Source: Chelatococcus asaccharovorans
Lineage (GTDB): Bacteria > Pseudomonadota > Alphaproteobacteria > Rhizobiales > Beijerinckiaceae
DNA length: 64,000 nt
NCBI RefSeq assembly: GCF_003201475.1
Contig: NZ_QJJK01000019.1
Location: forward strand, 1 to 64,000
Direction: 5' to 3'
Shown here: piece by piece, positions 53,520 through 61,719 of the stretch
Layout: each line of letters starts with the position of its first letter
Numbering within the stretch: the stretch's first letter is position 1
The notes under the pieces: generated by a model
What the model was told of the DNA's origin: nothing
Databases searched by the model: none
Seen by the model: the letters and a program-made list of their open reading frames with translations, nothing else
Program-made: the position numbers and the translations under genes

Positions 53520-54773
53520 ATGCGCACCAAGATGACCGTTGTGATTGGAGCCGGCATGGTCGGCATCGCCTCGGCTCTCTGGCTTCAGCGAGCAGGCCGA
53601 AAAGTCATCGTGATCGACTCCCATCCTCCGGGCACCGGCGCCAGCCACGGCAACGCCGGCTGCTTTAACGGGTCGTCGGTGGTGCCGATGTCGATGCCGG
53701 GAATTTGGACGAGCGTACCGCGCTGGATGCTCGACCCGCTCGGTCCATTGTCGATCCGACTGGCCTACATGCCGACCCTCTTTCCCTGGCTATGGCGTTT
53801 CCTTCGAGCCGGCCGGCGGGAGGAGGTGAAGAAACAAGCGGCGGCGCTGCGCGCGTTGCTCGGGCCCACGCTTCCCTACCTCAAGCAACTCGCTGCCGGG
53901 GCGGATGTCGACGACCTGATCCGCGAGCAGGGTCACCTCTACGTCTATCGTTCAGAGAAAGCCCTGGCCGGCGACCGTTTCGGCTGGCAGCTTCGCGGGG
54001 ACGCCGGCGTCCAACTCGATTGGCTGGATCGACGCCAGCTCCAAGACTTCGACCCCGCCCTATCGCCGTCCTACACGCACGGCGTTCTGATCCGCGAAAA
54101 TGGACATACGACAGATCCGGGCGACCTCGTCCTGCGTCTGGCGGAGCATTTCGTCAGGCAGGGCGGCGCCATCCACCGTGCCAAGGCAACCGGCTTTCGG
54201 CTTGACGGAGGGCATCTGCAATCCGTCGAGACTGAGGACGGGGTCGTGCCGGCCAACTCTGCCGTAATAGCCGCCGGAGCCCATTCCAACGCGCTCCTGA
54301 AGATGCTCGGCGACTGGGTCCCCCTGGAGACGGAGCGTGGATACCACGTGATGATAAATGATCCCGAGTCGCAGCCGCGCGTTCCGACCTGCGACGCATC
54401 CGGCAAGTTCGTCACTACACCGATGAAGCATGGACTGCGCCTGGCGGGGACGGTGGAGCTGGCGGGGCTTGAACTGGCGCCGGACTGGAAGCGGGCCCGC
54501 GCTCTGATCAAGCTGGGCCAGAAGATGCTGCCTGGGCTTCCGGCGTGCATTGCGGAAGAGCGCCTCGTGCTCTGGATGGGTCACCGCCCGAGCCTGCCCG
54601 ATTCCCTGCCGGTGATCGACAGGGCGAGCCGGTGTCCGGACATTGTCTATGCCTTCGGACACGGCCATGTCGGAATGACCGGCGCGCCGATGACCGGTCA
54701 TCTCGTCGCTGACTTGATCCTCGGCCGCCCCCCGAAGATAGACCTCGCGCCGTTCCGGCATACACGTTTTTAA
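53520..54773 (+). CDS. FAD oxidoreductase of the DadA/glyphosate-oxidoreductase type
   Basis: A 417-residue DAO-family enzyme with the FAD motif VVIGAGMVGIASALWLQRAG at residues 7-26. From memory it closely follows glyphosate oxidoreductase (GOX), sharing GASHGNAGCFNGSSVVPMSM, DPLGPLSIRLAYMPT, LETERGYHVMI, CDASGKFVTTPMKHGLRLAG and YAFGHGHVGMTGAPMT. GOX cleaves glyphosate to AMPA and glyoxylate and also oxidises iminodiacetate; D-amino-acid dehydrogenases are more distant. The start at 53520 has GGAG five bases upstream. It heads an operon with ridA and an MFS gene. Membrane association is likely. The substrate must be tested; identity to GOX was not computed. Confidence 0.82.
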   Translation: MRTKMTVVIGAGMVGIASALWLQRAGRKVIVIDSHPPGTGASHGNAGCFNGSSVVPMSMPGIWTSVPRWMLDPLGPLSIRLAYMPTLFPWLWRFLRAGRREEVKKQAAALRALLGPTLPYLKQLAAGADVDDLIREQGHLYVYRSEKALAGDRFGWQLRGDAGVQLDWLDRRQLQDFDPALSPSYTHGVLIRENGHTTDPGDLVLRLAEHFVRQGGAIHRAKATGFRLDGGHLQSVETEDGVVPANSAVIAAGAHSNALLKMLGDWVPLETERGYHVMINDPESQPRVPTCDASGKFVTTPMKHGLRLAGTVELAGLELAPDWKRARALIKLGQKMLPGLPACIAEERLVLWMGHRPSLPDSLPVIDRASRCPDIVYAFGHGHVGMTGAPMTGHLVADLILGRPPKIDLAPFRHTRF

Positions 54774-54788
54774 CAGGAAAGGACCCAG

Positions 54789-55133
54789 ATGATACAGCGC
54801 GGCCAGCAGACCCCGATCTTCCATCGTTACGTGCGGCATGGCGACACGCTCTATGTCAGCGGCCTTGTCGCCAACGATCTCAGCCAGACAATTGGCGGCC
54901 AGACCCGGGACATCGCCGAACGCCTCGCCGAAATCCTGGCCGAGGCCGGTTCCGACATGGGCCGCATACTTCAATCGACGGTCTATATCACCGATATGTC
55001 GATGAAGGCCGAGATGAACGAAGCCTGGAAAGCCTGTTTCCCGGCCGAGACGCTGCCAACGCGAGCAACAATCGGAGTTGCCGACCTGGGACGGTCGGTA
55101 CTCATCGAAGTGGTTTTCGTCTGCGCCGTCTGA
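54789..55133 (+). CDS. RidA-family imine/enamine deaminase
   Basis: A 114-residue RidA/YjgF/UK114 protein: LYVSGLVANDLSQTIGGQTR, VYITDMSMKAEMNEAWKACF and LPTRATIGVADLGRSVLIEV, with the catalytic arginine at about residue 92. It hydrolyses reactive imines formed by amine-oxidising FAD or PLP enzymes. It follows the GOX-like gene by 15 bases, so it would clear the imine product of that oxidase or of BhcD chemistry. Confidence 0.92.
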   Translation: MIQRGQQTPIFHRYVRHGDTLYVSGLVANDLSQTIGGQTRDIAERLAEILAEAGSDMGRILQSTVYITDMSMKAEMNEAWKACFPAETLPTRATIGVADLGRSVLIEVVFVCAV

Positions 55134-55289
55134 GCGGCCGAGGCGGTGGCCGGCAAAGAAGCTGCGGTCGCCTCTCAATCGAGCTGAAAGTATGGACATG
55201 ATCTCCTGGTCGGCGCGTGTCACCGGCGAGCGTGCCTCCGCCGAGACGTGCGATGACCGTCCACGGCGCATCACGCTGTCAGCGGAGGG

Positions 55290-56507
55290 ATGCCGGTGAC
55301 GACGATCGGGCGTTCGTTCGGAGCGATGGCCTTTCAGGCCAGAGCGATCCTGGGCATCCGCACCGTCCGGGTTTTCTGCGACAGCTTCGTAGCATTGCTG
55401 ATCCCGCTCTACCTGACTTCGCGCGGCTTTGACGCCGTAGCTGTCGGCACGATTGCCTCCTGCATGCTCCTTGGTTCGGCCTTCACGCTGGGCGCTGCTG
55501 GGGCGCTCGCGCACCGCCTTGGCGTGAGGGCACTGCTCTGCGTTGCCAGCCTCGGCATGGTTGTTTCGGGCGTGGGTTGGTCGATGGACCCCGCCCTGCC
55601 TTCGCTAATGCTGATCGCCTTTTTCGGTTCGCTGAACCCGCATGGCGGCGAGGCGAACCTGTTCCGCCCTATCGAGCATGCGGCGCTCGCCGATCTGGTA
55701 CCTGCAACTTCCCAAGCGACGGTCTTCGGCTACTATTCCTTCCTGGGCGCCCTGGCGGGTGCGTTTGGAGCGCTCTCTATCGGCGCCCTGCCGACGCTGT
55801 TCGACGCGCTTAGCGAACGGACGACCTCGACGGCGATCTTTATCGGCTACGCCGTCATGGGCATTGCTGTCTGCGCGATCTATGCCCGGATCGACCTGCA
55901 CAGCTCGGAAACGCCGCGCCAGCGCGCTCTTGCTCCCGGTTCGCGCGGCAAGGTGCTGAAGCTGACGGCGATCTTCTGCGTCGACGCATTCGGCGGCGGC
56001 TTCATCGTCAATGCGCTGATCATCCTATGGCTCACGAACCGGTTTGGCGCCTCGATGGTGGAGAGCGGAGCGCTGTTCTTCACAGCTGGGGTGATGGCCG
56101 CGGCGGCTCATCTTCTCGCAGCACCGATCAGTCGCCGGATCGGCCTCGGCGGCACGATGCTGGTCGGCCATGTCCCCGCCAGCCTGCTGCTGATCCTCGC
56201 CGCGCTCGCGCCTAGCTTCGGCATCGCCGCGGCCTGCCTCGTCCTGCGCGGTTTCCTATCGCAGCTCGACGTACCGACACGCGCAGCCTTCGTCTTTAGC
56301 CAAGTTGCGCCGCAGGAGCGAGCGGCCGCCATCAGCGTCACCCTAATGCCGTTCAGCCTGGCTGCGGCGGTGGCACCCTTTCTGTCGGGCTGGCTTTTGC
56401 TGTCATCCTCGACGGTCGGCTGGCACCTCGTAGCAGCTGGCCTCATCCGATTGATCTACGCGGCCCTTTTTCTCTGGTTCTCGGTGAAGGATAGCCCGAA
56501 CGGATAG
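55290..56507 (+). CDS. MFS transporter
   Basis: A 405-residue membrane protein with about twelve hydrophobic segments in two six-helix halves (RVFCDSFVALLIPLYLTSRG, GTIASCMLLGSAFTLGAAGA, then IFCVDAFGGGFIVNALIILW in the second half) joined by a charged loop HSSETPRQRALAPGSRGKV. Third gene of the plus-strand operon after ridA, with a 156-base gap. It could import the oxidase substrate or export a product such as AMPA; sequence alone does not decide. Confidence 0.85.
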   Translation: MPVTTIGRSFGAMAFQARAILGIRTVRVFCDSFVALLIPLYLTSRGFDAVAVGTIASCMLLGSAFTLGAAGALAHRLGVRALLCVASLGMVVSGVGWSMDPALPSLMLIAFFGSLNPHGGEANLFRPIEHAALADLVPATSQATVFGYYSFLGALAGAFGALSIGALPTLFDALSERTTSTAIFIGYAVMGIAVCAIYARIDLHSSETPRQRALAPGSRGKVLKLTAIFCVDAFGGGFIVNALIILWLTNRFGASMVESGALFFTAGVMAAAAHLLAAPISRRIGLGGTMLVGHVPASLLLILAALAPSFGIAAACLVLRGFLSQLDVPTRAAFVFSQVAPQERAAAISVTLMPFSLAAAVAPFLSGWLLLSSSTVGWHLVAAGLIRLIYAALFLWFSVKDSPNG

Positions 56508-56523
56508 CCAGACGGCGATCAGG

Positions 56524-57489
56524 TCAGGCATCGATCTCAATGGCCATGCCGCTGGCTACCGCCAGATCGACAGCGGCAGACGCAACGGCCAGATCCTGAA
56601 CCCCGACGCCGGTGCCGTCAAACAGCGTGATTTCTTCCATGCTTCGGCGTCCGGGATGGTCGCCGTTTATGACATCGCCGATAGAGACGATTTGCGCCGG
56701 GTCGAGCAATCCCTGGGTGAACGCGTGCTGGGCCTCGCCAATGGATATTGATTGTTCGATCTCGTCCGTGAAGACCGTCGCTGCCCCGACAATTTCCGGA
56801 GCGATCTCCTGCTTCCCCTTCGTGTCCGTGCCCATACAAGCTAGGTGCGTGCCGGGTCGTATCAGGCCTGCCGGGATGATGGGAGCGAAAGACGAGGTGA
56901 TGGTGATGATGACATCGGCGCTTGCGCACAACTGCTCCAAGCCCGCCGCATGGAACGGCACGCCTCTCTCCTGCGCCACCTTTGCCAGACGCCCGATTTT
57001 TTCGGGCGTCTTGTTCCATCCGAGGACCTTCTCGAACTGCCGCTGCTCAAGTGCTGCCTGCAGCTGGAAAGTGGATTGGTGACCGGCGCCGACAATGCCG
57101 AGCACTCTGGAATCGATCCGGGCAAGGTGCTTAATCGAAATTGCGGAAGCGGCGGCCGTCCGCAAGGCCGTCAGCAGGTTGCCGCCGACAACGGCGCGGC
57201 ACCGTCCGGTGTCCGCGTCAAAGAGGAATATCATCGACTGGTGGTTGGTCAGTCCCCTCGATGCGTTGTTCGGCCAATACCCGCCCGACTTCAGGCCCAG
57301 CGCAAGGTTCTCGCGGTCGAATCCCGACTTGAACCCATACAGCGCATCGGCATGGCCGATAGCTTCCCGTATCACCGGAAAATTTCGGGCCATCTTGCGG
57401 GCAGACGAAGCAAACACCCGCTCCACGGCCATGAGACAGTCGGCCGCGGACACAAGGCGGACAATATCGCGTTCGGGAATGACGATCAT
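56524..57489 (-). CDS. Second iminosuccinate reductase (BhcD2)
   Basis: A 321-residue ornithine cyclodeaminase/mu-crystallin family protein, the same length as the operonic BhcD and matching it over most of the sequence: NFPVIREAIGHADALYGFKS, GGNLLTALRTAAASAISIKH, VGAGHQSTFQLQAALEQRQF, CMGTDTKGKQE and INGDHPGR. It follows the truncated bhcC copy by 46 bases in the same order as in the main operon. It appears intact and could supply iminosuccinate reductase activity under control of the catabolic cluster, although its original promoter is lost. Confidence 0.88.
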   Translation of the reverse strand: MIVIPERDIVRLVSAADCLMAVERVFASSARKMARNFPVIREAIGHADALYGFKSGFDRENLALGLKSGGYWPNNASRGLTNHQSMIFLFDADTGRCRAVVGGNLLTALRTAAASAISIKHLARIDSRVLGIVGAGHQSTFQLQAALEQRQFEKVLGWNKTPEKIGRLAKVAQERGVPFHAAGLEQLCASADVIITITSSFAPIIPAGLIRPGTHLACMGTDTKGKQEIAPEIVGAATVFTDEIEQSISIGEAQHAFTQGLLDPAQIVSIGDVINGDHPGRRSMEEITLFDGTGVGVQDLAVASAAVDLAVASGMAIEIDA

Positions 57490-57535
57490 GATGCCCTGCC
57501 GCGTGGAGAAGCCGGGAACCGCGTCACGACAAACC

Positions 57536-58087
57536 TCAATATGCCTTGCCGCGGGCCGATATCGGCCAGACGGTCTCGACCTTGCCGTTGCGGACTCCGA
57601 CGTACCAGTCGTGAACGTTGCACGTGGGATCGCAGTGACCCGGAACGAGACGAAGCTTTTCGTTGATCTTGAGAACACCGGCCGGATCCTCGATGACGCC
57701 GTGCTCGTCGCTGCATTTGATGTATTTCACATCGTCGCGGCCGTGAACGAAGGGGAGCCCGCTATCGACCGACTGCGCCTTCAGGCCGGCATCGCAGATT
57801 GCCTTGTCGGCCTTGGCATGGCTCATCACCGAGGTCAGGATGAAGAGCGCGTTCTCCCATTCGCCTTGATCGATGCGCTTGCCTTCCCGGTCGAGGATAC
57901 GCCCGTAGTCGGCGTCCATGAACGCGTAGGACCCGCACTGCAGTTCATTGTAAACTCCAGACGCCGCTTCGAAGTAATAGGAGCCGGTTCCGCCACCCGA
58001 AACGAGCTCGGGCTCCAGTCCCGCTGCCTTCAGGCCCGCGACGGCTTCCTTCACCTGGGCAATGGCAGCATCCAGCTTGGCCTTGCG
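57536..58087 (-). pseudogene. Second beta-hydroxyaspartate aldolase (BhcC2), 5' truncated
   Basis: Only the C-terminal 183 or so residues remain: KAKLDAAIAQVKEAVAGLKA, PELVSGGGTGSYYFEAASGV, YNELQCGSYAFMDADYGRIL, VKYIKCSDEHGVIEDPAG and the metal site VPGHCDPTCNVHDW. The PLP lysine half is missing because an IS3 element begins at 58088. The lost 5' part is not found on the far side of the IS. Confidence 0.9.
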
Positions 58088-58153
58088 TGGTCTGCCCCCT
58101 GAAAAGTGGTCCTCCCTGAAGTAGGCTATTGAGCCGTTGGAGAGGACGTTGGA

Positions 58154-58432
58154 ATGCCCCAGAAGAAGCATAAGCCCGAAGAGATCGTCGCGAAGCTGCG
58201 TCAGGTCGATGTTCTGCTGTCGCAAGGTCGTTCGGTTGGCGAAGCGGTTCGTTCGATCGGCGTGACACAGTTCACCTATTACCGCTGGCGCAAGGAGTTC
58301 GGTGGCCTGAAGGGTGACCAGGTGAAGCGCCTGAAAGAGCTCGAGAAAGAGAATGACCGGCTGCGCAAGGCTGTGTCGGACCTGACGCTCGAGAAGCTGA
58401 TCCTGAAAGAGGCTGCCTCGGGAAACTATTGA
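58154..58432 (+). CDS. IS3-family OrfA (helix-turn-helix protein)
   Basis: A 92-residue protein beginning MPQKKHKPEEIVAKLRQVDV, with the helix-turn-helix GRSVGEAVRSIGVTQFTYYR and a leucine-zipper-like end (LKELEKENDRLRKAVSDLTL). Typical OrfA of IS407-group elements. The stop overlaps the orfB start by four bases, the usual site of translational coupling or frameshifting that makes the OrfAB transposase. Confidence 0.92.
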   Translation: MPQKKHKPEEIVAKLRQVDVLLSQGRSVGEAVRSIGVTQFTYYRWRKEFGGLKGDQVKRLKELEKENDRLRKAVSDLTLEKLILKEAASGNY

Positions 58433-59322
58433 GCCCCGCCCGTCGCCGTAGCTGCGTCGACCATGTCGTGGCGAAGTTCTCCGTCTCGGAGCGGTTTGCC
58501 TGCAAGGTTCTCGGCCAGCACCGATCGACCCAGCGCAAGAAGCCGCACGGCCGAGCAGATGAAGAGGCGCTCACCGCCGATATCATCCGTCTGGCTTCCC
58601 GGTATGGCCGCTATGGCTACCGTAGGATCACGGCGATGCTGCGAACCGAGGGCTGGACGGTGAACGCCAAGCGCGTCGAGCGTATCTGGCGGCGGGAGGG
58701 GCTGAAGGTTCCCCAGAAACAACCGAAGAGAGGGCGTCTGTGGCTGAATGACGGATCGTGCATCCGGCTTCGGCCCGAGCACCCGAACCATGTCTGGTCC
58801 TACGACTTCGTCGAGGGCCGGACCCATAATGGCAGGAAGTTCCGCATGCTCAACATCATCGACGAGTTCACCCGGGAGTGCCTGGCGATCCGCATCGGGC
58901 GCAAGCTTAACTCGACCGACGTCATCGACACGCTCTCGGACCTGTTCATCCTGCGCGGTGTGCCCGGCCATGTTCGTTCCGACAACGGCCCGGAGTTCAT
59001 AGCCAAGGTCGTGCGGGAGTGGATCGTAGCCGTCGGTGCAAAGACCGCGTTCATAGAGCCGGGCAGTCCCTGGGAGAACGGCTATTGCGAGAGCTTTAAC
59101 TCGAAGCTTCGCGACGAACTGCTCAACGGGGAGATCTTCTACAGCCTCGCCGAGGCAAAGGTCATCATCGAGGCATGGCGACGCTACTACAATACCGAGC
59201 GGCCGCACTCATCGCTCGGCTACAAGCCGCCAGCGCCGGAGGCCATCATCTGGCCCGGACAACCACCCGGATCGGTTCCATCGTCGGCACAGGCGATGGC
59301 CGAAAAGCCGGTCATGCATTAA
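58429..59322 (+). CDS. IS3-family transposase OrfB
   Basis: A 297-residue rve-type DDE transposase. The catalytic residues are expected in WSYDFVEGRT (first D), RSDNGPEF (second D) and NGYCESFNSKLRDE (E), followed by RRYYNTERPHSSLGYKPPAP. All are present and the frame is intact, so this copy is probably active. Confidence 0.93.
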   Translation: MSPARRRSCVDHVVAKFSVSERFACKVLGQHRSTQRKKPHGRADEEALTADIIRLASRYGRYGYRRITAMLRTEGWTVNAKRVERIWRREGLKVPQKQPKRGRLWLNDGSCIRLRPEHPNHVWSYDFVEGRTHNGRKFRMLNIIDEFTRECLAIRIGRKLNSTDVIDTLSDLFILRGVPGHVRSDNGPEFIAKVVREWIVAVGAKTAFIEPGSPWENGYCESFNSKLRDELLNGEIFYSLAEAKVIIEAWRRYYNTERPHSSLGYKPPAPEAIIWPGQPPGSVPSSAQAMAEKPVMH

Positions 59323-59342
59323 GACTGAAACCGGACCACCTC

Positions 59343-60548
59343 ATGGGGTCAGGCCAGCACCACTCCGCGCGCCCACAGGAAACGTCGCCGGCTGTCGACC
59401 AAACCGCGCCGGCGGCCTCGCCCGAGCACGATGGGGCGATAACCGAAGATCTGCCCGACATCGTCGACCTCGTCATGGAGATGGGCCGCGTGCCGGAAGA
59501 GCCGGCGGCGGACACCCAGGCGCCCTCCCCTCCCCTTCCGGCCGTTTCGACCCCGCGCCTGCCGACGCATCTCGACGCGCTGGCCGATAGGGCCCGCGAT
59601 TATGTCGAGGCGGCAAGCTCGTCCAACACGCGCCGCGCCTACGCTTCGGACTGGAAGCAGTTTGCGAGCTGGTGCCGGCGGCAGGGCGTCGAGATGTTTC
59701 CACCCGATCCCCAGGTGGTCGGCCTCTACATCACCGCCTGCGCTTCGGGAAAGGCGACCCGCGACAGGAAGCCCAACTCGGTGTCGACGATCGAACGCCG
59801 GCTCTCGGCGCTGACGTGGAACTACGCGCAGCGCGGCCAGCCGCTCGACAGGAAGGACCGCCATATCGCAACCGTCATGGCCGGCATCCGAAACAAACAC
59901 GCCGCCCCACCCCGGCAGAAGGAGGCGGTGCTGCCGGAAGATTTGATCGCGATGCTGGAGACGCTCGACCGCGGCACCCTGCGCGGCCTGCGCGATCGCG
60001 CCATGCTGCTCATCGGCTTTGCCGGCGGCCTGCGCCGTTCGGAGATCACCGGGCTCGATGTCGGCCGTGACCAGACGGAAGACGGTCGTGGCTGGATTGA
60101 GATCCTCGACAAGGGGCTGCTGGTGACACTGCGCGGCAAGACCGGATGGCGCGAGGTCGAAGTTGGCCGTGGCTCGTCCGACGCGACCTGCCCGGTTGTG
60201 GCGCTGGAGACCTGGCTCAAGCTCGCGCGCATCGCACACGGACCGCTGTTCCGGCGCGTCACAGGCCGGGGCAAGGCGGTCGGTGCCAACCGGCTCAACG
60301 ATCAGGAAGTCGCCCGGCTGGTCAAACGGACCGCGCTGGCGGCCGGCGTGCGTGGAGATCTGCCCGAAGGCCAACGCGGAAAACTGTTTGCCGGCCATTC
60401 GCTACGGTCTGGTCTCGCCTCGTCAGCCGAGGTCGACGAACGCTACGTGCAAAAGCAGCTCGGCCACACCAGCGCAGAGATGACCCGAAAATATCAGCGG
60501 CGACGCGACCGCTTTCGGGTCAATCTCACCAAGGCGAGCGGGCTGTAA
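59343..60548 (+). CDS. Tyrosine recombinase/integrase
   Basis: About 400 codons from an ATG at 59343, which lies inside the IS3 right end. The protein has a core-binding SAM-like domain (YVEAASSSNTRRAYASDWKQ) and a catalytic domain with R in GGLRRSEITGL near residue 229, HSLRSGL near residue 352 and the nucleophile tyrosine in EMTRKYQRR near residue 383. The first 60 residues look poorly conserved and the natural start may have been lost to the IS; Met at about residue 47 is an alternative. It may resolve plasmid multimers or integrate a genomic element. Confidence 0.88.
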   Translation: MGSGQHHSARPQETSPAVDQTAPAASPEHDGAITEDLPDIVDLVMEMGRVPEEPAADTQAPSPPLPAVSTPRLPTHLDALADRARDYVEAASSSNTRRAYASDWKQFASWCRRQGVEMFPPDPQVVGLYITACASGKATRDRKPNSVSTIERRLSALTWNYAQRGQPLDRKDRHIATVMAGIRNKHAAPPRQKEAVLPEDLIAMLETLDRGTLRGLRDRAMLLIGFAGGLRRSEITGLDVGRDQTEDGRGWIEILDKGLLVTLRGKTGWREVEVGRGSSDATCPVVALETWLKLARIAHGPLFRRVTGRGKAVGANRLNDQEVARLVKRTALAAGVRGDLPEGQRGKLFAGHSLRSGLASSAEVDERYVQKQLGHTSAEMTRKYQRRRDRFRVNLTKASGL

Positions 60549-60590
60549 AAAGCCCCCTCCCCTGCCCCGCGTGTTCCCGGTGCGAAGCGG

Positions 60591-61118
60591 TCAGGAACCT
60601 TCGCGCCAGGACAGCTGATCCTTCGGTAGCCGGCCGCTCGGATCAAAGACTCTCACCTCATGCGGCAGGTTGGGGCCCCATTTCCAAAGCACCAGATTCA
60701 GATCATCCACCTCAGCGCCTGGGGCAAAACTCGGCACGAGAACGCCAGCAACGCCTTGACCATGAAGCCGGTCATATATCGACCATGACGCGGGCCGATC
60801 ACCGTTGGAAAGAGCTGTCGCCCATGCACAGCTCATATCATCAAGATCGACCCGGTGCTCGGCTCTCCCTTCCTCTGTCGTCAGGTCGGCGATATCCTCG
60901 CAATCGATTTCATACGAGCAAAGCACACATGGATCTATTCGATGCGCGAAGCCCTGATTGGCTTCCTTGACGGCTGTCATGATGCTCAAGCCGAGATAGA
61001 GCGCCGGCACCCCCTTCGGGTTGAAACGCGCACCCCTTACCGCGGCGCCGTCGCCGGATGTCGGCTTGAAGGCCCATCGCGGATCATGCGCTCGATAGCA
61101 GGTTCCCACGAACCTCAC
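60591..61118 (-). CDS. RES-domain toxin
   Basis: A 175-residue RES-domain protein started at a GTG at 61118, overlapping the antitoxin stop as GTGA. Key RES residues are in CYRAHDPRWAF (R), GARFNPKGVPALYLGLS and TAVKEA (E), then a later SIYDRL serine region. RES toxins deplete NAD+ or ADP-ribosylate targets and are paired with Xre/ParS-type antitoxins. A longer upstream extension in the same frame overlaps the antitoxin and is unlikely. Confidence 0.87.
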   Translation of the reverse strand: MRFVGTCYRAHDPRWAFKPTSGDGAAVRGARFNPKGVPALYLGLSIMTAVKEANQGFAHRIDPCVLCSYEIDCEDIADLTTEEGRAEHRVDLDDMSCAWATALSNGDRPASWSIYDRLHGQGVAGVLVPSFAPGAEVDDLNLVLWKWGPNLPHEVRVFDPSGRLPKDQLSWREGS

Positions 61119-61519
61119 GCAAATCCGCCAAGCGCCATGTGGTCGAGATAGTCCCGAACGGCCGCGGCCTTTCCTTCCTTGACAAGGGCTTCCGCCGTTC
61201 GCCCGCCAAACGCGGGCAAGGGCTGGGCACGATACCAGGCCATGGCTTGTTCCTTGCCGCCGGCCCACTCCGTCACGCGGCTGATGATCTCTAGCATTTC
61301 ACGAAGTCGTCCCTGTGCTTTTGGAGCTCGGCTGCGTTCGGCACGGTAGAGTGTCTCCCTGGCAAGCCCCGCTGTTTCGGCGAGCTGGGTCTTGGACATC
61401 CCAAAGCCATCCGCCAATTGGTTGATCGCGATCCTCCCGGCTCGATCCATGTACGACAGCACGAGGGATTCGTTTCGTACTAAAACTTTCTGAGCTTCGG
61501 CCACTGCTGCACCTGTCAT
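61115..61519 (-). CDS. Xre/MbcA/ParS-type antitoxin (DUF2384)
   Basis: An antitoxin of about 134 residues: an N-terminal helix-turn-helix (INQLADGFGMSKTQLAETAG, LARETLYRAERSR) and a C-terminal DUF2384 toxin-binding domain (GRLREMLEIISRVTEWAGGK, PLPAFGGRTAEALVKEGKAA, VRDYLDHMA). The start at 61519 (MTGAAVAEAQ) is the best candidate but has no strong ribosome binding site; an upstream in-frame ATG at 61573 is possible. It forms an operon with the RES toxin and sits next to repC, as a plasmid-stabilising module. Confidence 0.87.
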   Translation of the reverse strand: MTGAAVAEAQKVLVRNESLVLSYMDRAGRIAINQLADGFGMSKTQLAETAGLARETLYRAERSRAPKAQGRLREMLEIISRVTEWAGGKEQAMAWYRAQPLPAFGGRTAEALVKEGKAAAVRDYLDHMALGGFA

Positions 61520-61719
61520 ACAGACAAACATATTTCTTGTGCAAAACATATGGCGCTGGTGAGAGAATTGCAATCCTTACCGCGCATCAGGTTCTCGTTC
61601 TCTCCACGACACGAAAATCCAGCCATCTATCCTCCGTTCGGATGACAGGTAACGCTGAAACGCTTCAAACGGGCCGGAAACCCATGTCGGCGACAGCACC
61701 GTCTGAACGGCTAACAGGT

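Larger units (their letters stand above)
58088..59356 (+). mobile_element. Complete IS3-family element (IS407 group)
   Basis: About 1269 bases bounded by inverted repeats TGGTCTGCCCCCTGAAAAG and, inverted at the right end, TGGCCTGACCCCATGAGG. It carries overlapping orfA and orfB. Flanking four-base sequences (TGCG at left, GCAC at right) do not match, so no target duplication is visible and a deletion or recombination has probably removed the original neighbour. Confidence 0.9.

Noticed and set aside
54060-55514. A 484-codon minus-strand open frame
   Set aside because: It lies opposite the GOX-like, ridA and MFS genes, which have proper motifs and ribosome binding sites.
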